A stretch of DNA of 64,000 nucleotides from the NCBI RefSeq assembly GCF_016587375.1, contig NZ_BNJG01000009.1, positions 1-64,000 on the forward strand. The letters are read 5' to 3'. How positions within the stretch are numbered: the first letter of the stretch is position 1; every line of letters starts with the position of its first letter. The position numbers and the translations under genes are program-made. The notes beneath the pieces were generated by a model, which had not been told where the DNA came from, did no database searches, and saw only the letters and a program-made list of their open reading frames with translations. This DNA is from Ktedonobacter robiniae. Its GTDB lineage: Bacteria > Chloroflexota > Ktedonobacteria > Ktedonobacterales > Ktedonobacteraceae. Shown here in pieces: positions 17,177 to 26,600 of this stretch.

Positions 17177-17319
17177 GCCAAGAGAGGTCTATCAGCATTC
17201 GTTTGATGATATGTGCTGAAATGGAGGAAATACCGGAGCAATAAAGAGCGTTCTGTTATGCAAGCGATGTGTTATGCTTATCTCTGAAACAGGTTTTTGA
17301 CGAGAGAGGCAGGATCTAT

Positions 17320-17916
17320 ATGACGACAAGAGCAAAACTGTTTTCAGTGACACCTGCTGATTGGGTTCCAGGTCCAGGTCAAGGGCGGTGGACATATCAG
17401 GAATATGCAGCGATACCAGAGGATGGGCATCGTTATGAAGTGGTGAATGGAGTCTTGTATATGGCACCCTCTCCAAGCTCGAATCATCAGGATATTGTTC
17501 TCGCAATAGCGTCTTACTTGCGTTTTTATGTGAAGAACACGGGCTTAGGAAAGGCGTACGTGGCTCCTCTAGACGTGGAGTTGAGCTATGGAAATATCGT
17601 ACAACCTGATGTTTTTGTGCTTCTGAACGAGCATCTTGATCAGGATATTGGTTCTCGTATTGTGGGTGCTCCTGATCTTGTGGTAGAGGTGGCCTCTCCG
17701 AGCACTGCACGTCATGATTTGAGTGAAAAGCTTCAGGCATATGCTGCAGCTGGAGTTCCTGAATATTGGGTTGTGACTCCCGATGCTCATGTGGTGGAGA
17801 TGTTGGTCCTGGATCGTGGAATGTATCGCTCTTTAGGGCTTTTTATTGCTGATGATGTGTTACCTTCTCAGGTTTTGCCTGGGTTGCCTGTGACTGTGGA
17901 GCAGTTCTTTATGTAG
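17320..17916 (+). CDS. Uma2-family (DUF820) putative nuclease
   Basis: This 198-aa protein belongs to the Uma2 family with a PD-(D/E)XK-like fold: WTYQEYAAIPEDGHRYEVVN, VQPDVFVLLNE (Asp), PDLVVEVASPST (Glu-Val-x-Ser), ARHDLSEKLQAYAAAGVPEY (Lys), WVVTP. All expected core residues are present. The ATG at 17320 has AGG 7-8 nt upstream. These genes are abundant in Chloroflexota and cyanobacteria; substrates are unknown. A bidirectional terminator follows. Confidence 0.85.
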   Translation: MTTRAKLFSVTPADWVPGPGQGRWTYQEYAAIPEDGHRYEVVNGVLYMAPSPSSNHQDIVLAIASYLRFYVKNTGLGKAYVAPLDVELSYGNIVQPDVFVLLNEHLDQDIGSRIVGAPDLVVEVASPSTARHDLSEKLQAYAAAGVPEYWVVTPDAHVVEMLVLDRGMYRSLGLFIADDVLPSQVLPGLPVTVEQFFM

Positions 17917-17961
17917 ATGTTATAAGATGGCGTTTTGAATCATAGCCTACCCTTAGAACAA

Positions 17962-18000
17962 AAAATACCCCTGACAGTTCTAAACTGTCAGGGGTATTTT
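17962..18000. terminator. Bidirectional terminator
   Basis: An 18-bp perfect stem (17962-17979 with 17983-18000) and CTA loop with A-tract and T-tract on the two sides. It serves the Uma2 gene and the convergent truncated gene. Confidence 0.85.
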
Positions 18001-18381
18001 TACTCTTTCATGCTTTCGCTTAATGCTTCTCGGTAAGCACGTATTATTGGTGCTCCAGACTCCTTTATATCAATGACAAACAACCTTGTGTCTGGCCGGG
18101 GGAACATCACTTCACTGAAGCCGAAGTGTTGTAGAAGTCTGATGCCGCTTTTTGTTGCTCCTACTGCTATCATTTTTTCTACGATCGCGCCTCTTCGTCC
18201 CAGGTCGACTACCGTGTCCATGAATCTAGAGATGAGCCGAGATCCATACTTACGTCTTAGGTTTTTGTTTAAGCTTGGCTTGATGCCTATTTCTGCTATG
18301 TAGAGTTGGACGTGGTTGCCTGTCTTGTACTCTTCTATGTCTTCTGTGGAGATTTTTACATCACCTAGGAGAAAAGAAATG
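18000..18381 (-). pseudogene. 3' fragment of an acetyltransferase-like gene cut by IS256
   Basis: About 125 C-terminal residues remain (LLGDVKISTEDIEEY, YIAEIGIKPSL, KYGSRLISRFMDTV, AVGATKSGIRLLQHFGFSE). The LL..FGF pattern suggests a GNAT-type fold, but this is tentative. The open frame continues into the IS end (to 18467), so the true N-terminus is lost at 18381/18382. Confidence 0.55.
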
Positions 18382-19666
18382 TGGCAGTATTCTGAGTGGT
18401 GTGTAAAAAAAAGGTCTGGTATCCTGAACTGGAAAATGTAGTGAAACTGAACCAGGAGGATAGCCATGACCCTTTACGATCACTCTAGCGAAGACATCAT
18501 CACCCGTCAAGAGGCCTTTGAGCAGCTGGTGAAAGAGCGACTCCAGTACGCCGTTCGCATCGCATTCATCAATGTGCTGGAAGAAGAAGTGACGGCCTTT
18601 ATTGGAGCCAAGCCGTATGAGCGCAGCCAACACCGTCGAGATCAACGCAACGGACACTACAGCCGTCATCTGGACACCACTGTGGGAGAAATCGCCGATG
18701 TGCCCGTTCCTCGCACGCGAGGAGGGTATCACACGCAGTTGTTTGAGCGTTATCATCGCCGCCGCGACGAGCTGGATGGCGCCATGCAAGACATGTTCAT
18801 CAAAGGAGTGAGCATGGCTCAAGTCGGAGAGATCATCGAGACATTAACCGGTTTGCATCCGAGTGCCTCAACCGTCTCGCGGGTGTTTCATACGCTGCAA
18901 GAGGAGTATGAGCAGTGGAAAGCCCGTCCCCTAGCTCAGCGCTATGCCTACGCCTTTGCCGATGGGACCTACTTCACCGTGATCTACCAGAGCGAAGGCT
19001 GCAAGATGCCCATCTTGGCGGTGGTGGGCATTGCCATCACCGGAGAGCGAGAAGTGCTGGCTTTTCGCGTGGGGGATCGGGAGAATCAGCAGGCGTGGGA
19101 AGATCTCATGGAGGATCTCAAAGCACGAGGAGTCAAGGAAATCGGGCTCTGGATCAGTGATGGCAACCGAGCCATGCTCAATGCCATCACCAAGCACTTC
19201 CCGACCGCACAGAGACAACGCTGTGTTCTGCACAAGATGGAGAACGTGCTCAGTTACGTTCCGAGCAAGCAGCGAGAACAGCTTGAACCTGAGCTCAAAG
19301 CCCTCTTTTCCCAAGAAAGCCGACAGCAGGCCGATCAAGCCGTGGCTGCTTTCCTTGAGAAGTACCAGAAGGTCTATCCCACCGCGGTAGAGTGCTTGCA
19401 GCGGGATCTGGAGGCTTGTCTCACCTTTTACGCCTTTCCGAAGACGCACTGGAAGACCATTCGCATCAACAATGTCAGTGAGCGGCTCTTTGGAGAAGTC
19501 AAACGTCGTTCGCACAAGATGGCTGCCGCGTTTCGCAATGAGGGGAGCTGTCTGCTGCTCTTCTATGCCGTCATTCGCGGCTTGACCTTCCACAAGCTCA
19601 CGATGCCACCAGCATCGCAAGCTCAGCCAGATCTTGTCCTTTTACACAGTACTTGACATACTGCCA
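18382..19666 (+). mobile_element. IS256-family insertion sequence
   Basis: Imperfect inverted repeats start TGGCAGTAT at 18382 and end ATACTGCCA at 19666, sharing TGTGTAAAA and TCTGG further in. The transposase fills the interior. The left flank (GAAAAGAAATG) and right flank (AGAAGGCAAAT) show no matching 8-9-bp target duplication, and each belongs to a different truncated gene. That suggests a deletion or recombination at this IS rather than a simple insertion. Confidence 0.85.
18466..19656 (+). CDS. IS256-family transposase (mutator type)
   Basis: The 396-aa transposase has the family layout: GAKPYERSQHRRDQRNGHYSR, VPVPRTRGG, AFADGTYFTV (first Asp), LWISDGNRAMLNAI (second Asp), QRCVLHKMENVL and INNVSERLFGEVKRRSHKM (Glu). 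It cuts and joins DNA at the IS ends with DDE chemistry. The frame is intact. AGGAGG lies just upstream of the ATG. Its stop lies 10 bases inside the right end. Confidence 0.95.
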   Translation: MTLYDHSSEDIITRQEAFEQLVKERLQYAVRIAFINVLEEEVTAFIGAKPYERSQHRRDQRNGHYSRHLDTTVGEIADVPVPRTRGGYHTQLFERYHRRRDELDGAMQDMFIKGVSMAQVGEIIETLTGLHPSASTVSRVFHTLQEEYEQWKARPLAQRYAYAFADGTYFTVIYQSEGCKMPILAVVGIAITGEREVLAFRVGDRENQQAWEDLMEDLKARGVKEIGLWISDGNRAMLNAITKHFPTAQRQRCVLHKMENVLSYVPSKQREQLEPELKALFSQESRQQADQAVAAFLEKYQKVYPTAVECLQRDLEACLTFYAFPKTHWKTIRINNVSERLFGEVKRRSHKMAAAFRNEGSCLLLFYAVIRGLTFHKLTMPPASQAQPDLVLLHST

Positions 19667-19689
19667 AGAAGGCAAATGGCGAGGGTTCT

Positions 19690-20826
19690 GTGTACAAACG
19701 TCAGAGTGATGGCTTGTATATTGCGAGCATCACGCTTGATGGAAAACGTAAAACCTTCGCTTTCAAGAAAAAGGCTGACGCTTATGCGAAACTGCGCGAG
19801 GTCCAGCAGAATATACAGCAAGGTACGTTTGTCGAGAGGTCGCAACAGACAATAGAGCAGTTCCTCATGCATTGGCTAGAGTATACAGTAAAGCATACAT
19901 TGCGTGCTCGTTCATATGAGCGTTATGAGGAGATTGCTCGTCTTCATATTATCCCTCGCCTGGGCAATGTAAAACTACAGGATCTCAAGCCACAACATAT
20001 ACAGGTTCTTCAAGCAGAAAAGCTTGAAGAGGGTTTGTCTGCGTCGACTGTTGGGATCATTCATCAGGTCTTGCATAAATCTCTAGATGATGCAGTAAAG
20101 TTAGGCTTGCTCGGGAAAAACGTTTGTAACGCCGTTCCTCCTCCACGTGAAAAGCGCAAGGAAGTGAAGCCTCTCACTCCTGATCAGTCGCGTAAGCTCT
20201 TAGAAGCTGCAAAAGATCATCCACTAGAGGCGTTGTTTGTCCTGGCTCTCACTACGGGAATGCGTCGTGGGGAGCTATTTGCTTTGAAGTGGAGCGATAT
20301 TGATCTTGAACATGGCGTACTCTATGTGCGGCGTACCTTGAGTCGTGTTCCTACGAAGGTGCGAGGTGAGAGCCAGGATGTTCTGGTGGAGGCTGAAACG
20401 AAAACACAGAGGAGTAGGCGTAGTATCGTCCTGACTCTCCTGGCGGTGGAGGCTTTGATAGAGCATCGTCTAAAGCAGGATGAGCAACGGCGTATTGCTG
20501 GCGATTCCTGGCAGGACAATGATTATGTGTTCTGTGCGCATGATGGCACATACCTGAGTCCTAATCATGTCTCCTCGGTGCATTTAAAGCGACTTTTAAA
20601 AGAGGCTGGCCTCCCCGATATTCGTTTCCATGATTTGAGGCATGGAGCTGCCACGTTACTTCTAAGTTTACAGGTTCATCCGAAGGTGGTGCAGGAGATA
20701 CTTGGGCATAGCGACATTTCTACAACCATGAACATTTACTCTCACGTTTTGCCTTCGATGCAAGCGGATGCAATGAAGCAATTGCACTCAGCGTTTAAAC
20801 AGGAAGATCTTGATAAAGGGAAGTGA
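19690..20826 (+). CDS. Tyrosine recombinase / phage-type integrase, 5' end lost
   Basis: The 378-aa frame has an AP2-like arm-binding region (SDGLYIASITLDGKRKTFAF), a SAM-like core-binding domain (about 50-150) and the catalytic domain: TGMRRGELFALKW (Arg), HDLRHGAATLLL (His-x-x-Arg), LGHSDISTTMNIYSHV (His and Tyr nucleophile). In-frame codons upstream read AKKANGEGS up to the IS256 end, so the IS removed only the original start codon. The GTG at 19690 is the first usable start. It lies next to tRNA-Thr, the likely integration target. Confidence 0.85.
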   Translation: MYKRQSDGLYIASITLDGKRKTFAFKKKADAYAKLREVQQNIQQGTFVERSQQTIEQFLMHWLEYTVKHTLRARSYERYEEIARLHIIPRLGNVKLQDLKPQHIQVLQAEKLEEGLSASTVGIIHQVLHKSLDDAVKLGLLGKNVCNAVPPPREKRKEVKPLTPDQSRKLLEAAKDHPLEALFVLALTTGMRRGELFALKWSDIDLEHGVLYVRRTLSRVPTKVRGESQDVLVEAETKTQRSRRSIVLTLLAVEALIEHRLKQDEQRRIAGDSWQDNDYVFCAHDGTYLSPNHVSSVHLKRLLKEAGLPDIRFHDLRHGAATLLLSLQVHPKVVQEILGHSDISTTMNIYSHVLPSMQADAMKQLHSAFKQEDLDKGK

Positions 20827-20845
20827 ATTTGTGGCAATTTTTGCC

Positions 20846-20870
20846 GTTGCTACAGTCGTTGCTACAGTTG
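20846..20870. repeat. TTGCTACAGT direct repeats beside the integrase
   Basis: Copies at 20847-20856 and 20859-20868; the 25-bp block 20846-20870 is identical to 12725-12749. Position between integrase and tRNA fits arm-type integrase binding sites. Confidence 0.5.
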
Positions 20871-20891
20871 GCTGTTCAGCTATAAAATTCA

Positions 20892-20930
20892 AAAAGCCTC
20901 GAACGGCTCTAGTAGCCATTCGGGGCTTTT
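20892..20930 (+). terminator. Terminator after integrase
   Basis: A 17-bp stem with one mismatch (20892-20908 with 20914-20930), CTAGT loop, A-tract on the left and TTTT on the right. Confidence 0.8.
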
Positions 20931-20955
20931 GCTTTGTGTTCGCGAGCATGAAAAA

Positions 20956-21030
20956 AAGCCGATGGCCGGACTCGAACCGGCGACCAGCTCATTACGAATG
21001 AGCTGCTCTACCAACTGAGCTACATCGGCT
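20956..21030 (-). tRNA. tRNA-Thr (anticodon CGT)
   Basis: The minus strand folds as a full cloverleaf: acceptor AGCCGAT/ATCGGCT, D-arm GCTC/GAGC, anticodon stem GCTCA/TGAGC with loop TTCGTAA (anticodon CGT), and T-arm GCCGG-TTCGAGT-CCGGC. CCA is not encoded; a T-run follows the 3' end. The 3' end faces the integrase gene, as usual for a tRNA used as an attachment site. Confidence 0.95.
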
Positions 21031-21073
21031 TGGATGAAGTTTCTTGCGTTGCCTCATCTCTTTGACGGTTATG

Positions 21074-21103
21074 ATTATAACTGCCTCACGCCTCCCTTGT
21101 CAA
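21074..21103 (-). promoter_or_regulatory. Promoter of tRNA-Thr
   Basis: On the minus strand TTGACA (21103-21098) and TATAAT (21079-21074) are separated by 18 bp, about 44 bp upstream of the tRNA 5' end. Confidence 0.75.
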
Positions 21104-21382
21104 GCACTTTTTTGCAGGAATTTGAGAGGGGGCAAAAATTCCTGCGCCTCGGCTTTCCTCGCCACTCTAATCGACTTCTTCGATGCATTGCCTCGCCTCT
21201 TGACAAGCATGGCCCGTGTTGGTTAAGCTTTATACGCATGTTGTGAATTATATATGCTTTGATTTCTTCTATGTGCGGAAAAATGTGGTGGTGGTGCTCC
21301 TCGCTTTGACGCCCAGGGCGTTCCGTTGTCTGCGTAATTCTTCTCCTGTTGTCTTGCTTAAGATTCACAAAGGAGATACTCT

Positions 21383-22741
21383 ATGTCTGCTACTTCTCCG
21401 TCGAATCAGCTCTTTGTTCGCCCCCTGATGCCCTTTACTTCCTTCTATGACCTGGTTGCTCCCTCTTTTCTGCTGCAGCCGTGGGTGATTCAGAATCTGC
21501 TGCCTGTGGGCTTGACGCTGCTCAGTGGTGATCCTCGCTGTGGGAAGACCTCGCAGGCGCAGCAGTTGATGCTTGATATCGCAACCGGTACGACGTCATT
21601 TGGGACGCATGATGCCACGCTCGATGATGCCTCGCAGCATCTGCGGCCCAGGCGGGGGAGCATTTTCTACCTCTCTCTAACCAGTTCGACGCCCCATTTG
21701 CATGAGATTCGCTCTCGCATCTATGCCTCGCGCCCAGATATACCCGCGCTGAGCAACTTGTTTGTGACCAATGCCTTTAAGCCGCTGACACCTGGCGAGG
21801 GACTGCAAGAGCTTTGTGACTGGATTCATTGCTATGCCGATTCATGTCTACTGGTGATCGATGATCTCGCCTCATTGCGCTCGCTCTTCCCTGGCAATGA
21901 TCGGGAGCTGTTGGCCCTGTTGCGACGCCTGGCGGAGGAGCACCAGATCAGTATTCTCTTGCTGCACTCCTGCAAGCGCTCTTCGCCTCTGGCTGCGCAG
22001 GTCGATCATCACCTGCATCTTAAGAGCCTTCCTGTCTCGATGCTCTACACGCTTGAGGTCCATGGTAATCGGCTCTTGCCTACCTCGTACCTTTTGTATT
22101 GCCCAGCTGATCGGCTCTCCTTTCGCCTGGCGAGCCTGGAGGAAGAGCGGGCGTTGGATACGTTGAGCGCTCATAAGACGCTGACGCGCGAGCGCCTGGG
22201 CCTCCTGCACCTCTTCGATGAGTATGGCCCGATCCTGACGCCCCGGCAGGTTGCCGCTCTTCTTCAGCTTGACTATGACTGTGCACGCCAGCTCTTGAGC
22301 AAGATGGTGAAGGCTAATCTCTTGACGGCATCGGCGCGTGGCCGCTATGCCATTCACCCTTTTATTAAGCCGCTTGTGCCCTCTCTTCTCGCACACCATC
22401 CCTTCCTCCCCAAATTCGATATCGCTCACATTCCCGCCGATGAAGAGGCGGAAGTAGAAGCGGCACCCGCTACCATAGAGCCAGCCTTACAAGAGGAGAA
22501 ACTGGATGCGGAGCCGACTGCTGAAATCGCGACCGCTCACGCTGCATCTGATACAACTGCTTCGACTTCCGGCGAGTCTGTCAGTCACCCTGGCCACCAG
22601 GGGCCTGAAACGCCAATCGCTCACAACCAGCCTTCTCCTCAGTGGCAGGCTTCAAGCTTAAACGGAAATGTCCCTGGCAGTCCCGGCTACCTCCCTGGTT
22701 ATCAGGCGAACGCTTCACAAATGCCGCCACCCGCCATCTAA
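21383..22741 (+). CDS. AAA/RecA-fold ATPase with C-terminal winged helix
   Basis: Residues about 20-230 form a RepA-like/AAA_25 ATPase: Walker A GDPRCGKTS (about 50-58), Walker B LLVIDDLAS, then ISILLLHSCKR as sensor. Residues about 260-330 are a winged-helix-like unit (TRERLGLLHLFDEYGPILTP, QVAALLQLDYDCARQLLSKM). The last 100 residues are a Pro/Ala/Glu-rich disordered tail. Such ATPases act in plasmid or phage replication or in uncharacterised chromosomal roles. AAGGAG lies about 7 nt before the ATG. It is just outside the tRNA boundary of the island. Confidence 0.75.
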   Translation: MSATSPSNQLFVRPLMPFTSFYDLVAPSFLLQPWVIQNLLPVGLTLLSGDPRCGKTSQAQQLMLDIATGTTSFGTHDATLDDASQHLRPRRGSIFYLSLTSSTPHLHEIRSRIYASRPDIPALSNLFVTNAFKPLTPGEGLQELCDWIHCYADSCLLVIDDLASLRSLFPGNDRELLALLRRLAEEHQISILLLHSCKRSSPLAAQVDHHLHLKSLPVSMLYTLEVHGNRLLPTSYLLYCPADRLSFRLASLEEERALDTLSAHKTLTRERLGLLHLFDEYGPILTPRQVAALLQLDYDCARQLLSKMVKANLLTASARGRYAIHPFIKPLVPSLLAHHPFLPKFDIAHIPADEEAEVEAAPATIEPALQEEKLDAEPTAEIATAHAASDTTASTSGESVSHPGHQGPETPIAHNQPSPQWQASSLNGNVPGSPGYLPGYQANASQMPPPAI

Positions 22742-22893
22742 CCTGACCTCGCTGACGTTCATAGGCCTCTACGGCTGACTGCACCTTTACAACTTAATTG
22801 CCTTGATGCACGATGTTTTATGCTCGACAAGCATTGGCTCTTATGATAAGATGGGACGCGATATTCATTTTTGATCTAGCTGGGAGTTCTGCT

Positions 22894-23493
22894 ATGCGTG
22901 CCCTACTGGTGGCTACCACCAATCGTCATAAGCTAGACGAATACCGTGCGATCTTCTCAGATCTACCCTTTCAACTCCTGTCCCTCAAGGATATCCAACT
23001 GGATCTGGATGTAGAGGAGACGGGAACGACTTTCGCCGAGAACGCGACGCTCAAAGCCCTGGCCTACGCTCAAGCCTCCAATATGCTGGCCCTCGCCGAT
23101 GACTCTGGCCTGGAGATTGATGCGCTCAATGGCGAACCAGGCGTGTATTCGGCGCGCTTCGCGGGCGAGCAGACCTCGTATGCGGAACGCTTCCGCATTA
23201 TCCTGGAGCGCCTGCGCGATGTTCCGGCTGCGCAGCGTACGGCGCGCTTCCGCTGTGTTATTGCCCTGGCTGAGCCATCTGGCCTTTTGCGCCTGGCCGA
23301 GGGGACAATGGAGGGCTTGATCGCGGATGCCCCTCGTGGCGAGCATGGCTTTGGCTACGATCCCATTTTCCTGGTTCCAGATCTGCACAAAACAAATGCC
23401 GAGCTTTCGGCTGAGCAGAAAAACGCGCTTAGCCATCGTGGAGCGGCCGCCCGCCAGGCACGCCACCTTCTTGCAACCTGGCCCCAGGCGTGA
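22894..23493 (+). CDS. rdgB: XTP/dITP diphosphatase (RdgB/HAM1)
   Basis: The 199-aa enzyme hydrolyses XTP, dITP and ITP to monophosphates, keeping deaminated purines out of DNA. Family signatures are complete: LVATTNRHKLDEY, ETGTTFAENATLKA, LADDSGLEIDALNGEPGVYSAR, FRCVIAL, GEHGFGYDPIFLVP and LSHRGAAARQ. The ATG at 22894 with GGGAG upstream is the family start; the upstream in-frame extension is not conserved. A DnaQ-type exonuclease gene follows. Confidence 0.95.
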   Translation: MRALLVATTNRHKLDEYRAIFSDLPFQLLSLKDIQLDLDVEETGTTFAENATLKALAYAQASNMLALADDSGLEIDALNGEPGVYSARFAGEQTSYAERFRIILERLRDVPAAQRTARFRCVIALAEPSGLLRLAEGTMEGLIADAPRGEHGFGYDPIFLVPDLHKTNAELSAEQKNALSHRGAAARQARHLLATWPQA

Positions 23494-23616
23494 TGGGATG
23501 TGATAGACGTGATTTAAATAAAGACCCTCGCATGCGTACTGCAATTCGCCACCAGCGTGGCCCGGCGGAGGTAATTGGTTCGAATAGACGAGAGATATAT
23601 GAGGAACTGCTAAATT

Positions 23617-26600
23617 ATGGCGAAGAAGTCTGCCATCCGTATCGCGTTAGACCTGGAGACAACGGGCCTGCATGCTGAGCAAGATGCCATTCTTGAGGTG
23701 GCCGCGATCAAGTTCCAGGGGGGTGAAGTCCTGGATACTTTTGAGACCTTTATTTCACCAGGGCGTTCGATCCCCTATCGCGTGCAGCGTCTGACTGGCA
23801 TCAAGCCAGAGCTGCTTGTGGGCGCCCCTCCGTTTGACGCCATCTCTCGCCAACTGCATACCTTCCTTGGCGACTATCCAATTGTCGGCCATAGTATTCC
23901 CTTTGATGTGGGCTTCCTGCGGCGCTGGGGCCTGGCGCGCTCCAATCCCATGGTCGATACCTTTGAACTGGCGACCGTGCTGTTGCCCTCCCTCTCGAGC
24001 TATAACCTGGGCCAGGTTGCGCACTCGCTGGGTATCCAGGTTCCTAGTGATCGCCATCGCGCCATGGTCGATACCGTCCTGGCGATGGAGGTCTTCCTCT
24101 CGCTCTATGAGCGCCTGCAAACCGTGGACCTGGCGCTCTTGCAGGACCTGGCTCACCTGGATGGCCCGCGCTCCTGGCCGCTGCTCCACTTCTTCCGTCA
24201 TGAGCTGCGTCTGCGCCAGGAGCATGATGGCGCGTCTAATTTGAGCCGGGGCATCCTGGGTGATCGCTTCGCCGCGCAACTTGGTATGGATCCTCGTGTC
24301 CTCTCCTTCGCCATCGCGCGCAAAGACGATGCGCCTCCTCCCGCGCCAACCGCTCTTCCCGTTGCCACGACCGCTCACATTCAAGAGGCCGAGATATCGG
24401 CTGAGGCACCCTTTGGAACGTCGGTGGCTCACGAGGCGGTGTATGAGGCCTTTGAGCAGCGGAAGCCGATTGTGGTTGAGGTGACGATTGGTGATAACGA
24501 TTATACGCCTGTCCTGCTCTCCGCTCTGCGCTGGCTCAATGAGCCCGAGGGGGAGACGGGCACGCCGCGCCGGCTGGTAATTGCCTGCGCGAACCAGCAG
24601 GGGGCGCGGCGCCTGGTGTCCAGGATTCTGCCCACGCTGCAAAATCGCTTAGAGAGCCAGCTCTCCGTGGCCTACCTGGCTGAGCGAGGTGGCTACCTGT
24701 GTACCCATCGCTGGTTTGGCGCGGCCCTCCGGCGCACCAGTGGCGAGCTGACCGCTGAGCAGGCGCGTGGCCTGGCAAAGCTCGGCCTCTGGGCGCAACA
24801 GACGCTCACGGGCGAGCGCGGCGAGCTGACGCTGCTGCCCCAGGAGTCTGCCGCCTGGGAGCGTATTTCGTCCGGTGTGGAGCGGCTCCCCTCGGCGGAC
24901 CCGCGCGCTGGCTCGATTTACCAGCGCTGCACCTATCGTCGTAAGGGCCTCTGCTTTGTGAGCCTTGCTGAGGAGCGCGTCAAAAATGCCCGCATCGTGG
25001 TGACCACGCACGCCGGTCTTTTTGATGACCTCTCCTCTTCGCACTCGCTCCTCTCCGGGATTGAGCAACGTGTCATCCTGGATAGCGATCTTCTGGATGA
25101 GGAGAATGCGCGCTGGAGCGGCGCCGAATTTCGCCAGGAGCACCTGCTGAACCTGCTCAATACGATTGGCGCCGAGCTTCCTACTGGTCGCTATCAGGGG
25201 TTGCTGGCCCTGGCCGCGCCCTCGTTGCGCGAAAATGGTCCTGGTGGTATCTCTTCCACGCCCACTGTCGCCAAAGCCGAGCTTGACCAGCGGATGCTGA
25301 GCTGGTTCCAGACGCTGCGCCAGGCACGTGCCGCCGTCGAGCAGCTCTTTAAGAGCTTCCAGGCTTTGATTGAGGATGCCGCGCACCAGGGCAATGGGAA
25401 AGGGAAGGGCGAGGGCACGGGACGCTCAGCAGGCTCTCGGAGTCATGAACGCCTGGATCAGCCTCTGCGTTTGACCTCTCAGTCGTGCCAGATTGGAGCC
25501 TGGAACGAGGTTGAGCAGACCTGGAAGCAGGCCGCGCATCGCTTGCAGTCCGTGATTGATCTCGCGCGCCAGGCCGAGAAAATCATTCTCGCGCCCCAGA
25601 AGAACGCGCATAAGGAAAAAGGGAGCGGCGAGGATAGCTCGCTGGCCTCTGAGTTGGCCGCAGCCGCGCACCAGTTGCTGGAGCAGAAACGCCTGGCTGA
25701 GCAGGCTCTCTCCCTGGGCGAGAGTGAGTCTGTCTACTGGCTGCGTATGCCGCCGACGCCGGTCTCGCATGCTGGGCATCAGCGCCCAGGTCAGGGGCCT
25801 CAGACCCTGGGCGAACCCTTGCCTCCCATCTTGCATACTCAACTAGTACAGACTTCAGCGTTGTTGCGGCGCTTGTTGTTGCGCGAGCAGCGTGGCACGA
25901 TTTTCGCGGGAACCGCGCTCTCGGTCGATGGTTCCTTCGCTTTTACACAGGGGCGCCTGGGCCTGGAGAGTGAGCAGGGCCTGACCCTCTCGATTGAGCG
26001 GCCTCATCATGAGCAGACGCTGCTCTACCTCATGGATGACGTGCCTGAACCCAATGTGCCGCAGTACCAGCGCCATCTGGATGAGACCATCATGCAGATG
26101 GCGAGCGCCCTGGAGGGGCAAACGGTCGTGCTCTTTACCTCGCATGCCGCCTTGCGTAGCTCGTATACTGCGATTAAGCCCATGCTAGAGGCGCGTGGCA
26201 TCCTGGTCCTGGGGCAGGGCATCGATGGCTCGCCGCGTAACCTCTGGCAGATCTATCGCGAGCAAGAGCACGTGGTCCTGCTGGGAACGGGCAGCTTCTG
26301 GGACGCGGGCGACGATGTGACCATTTCGCCCACCTGCCTGATCGTCTCGCGCTTGCCGATGCCGGTCCTGCATGACCCTCCAATCGCCGCGCGCGCCGAA
26401 CTGATCTCCGATCAATTGCATAACCTGACTGTGCCCATGGCGGCCCTGCGCGTCAGGCGCGCCCTGAATAAAATTGCCTGGCATAATGATAAACGCAATG
26501 CTGTGATCATGTTTGATAAGCGGGTCGTCTCAAAAGAGTATGGCGCGATGGTCTTGCAGAGCCTGCCGCGTTGCTCCCAGCGACGCGGCGGAGCCTCACG

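Noticed and set aside
23755..24642. 295-codon antisense open frame under the exonuclease gene
   Set aside because: Shadow frame caused by high GC at third positions; no ribosome site or motif.
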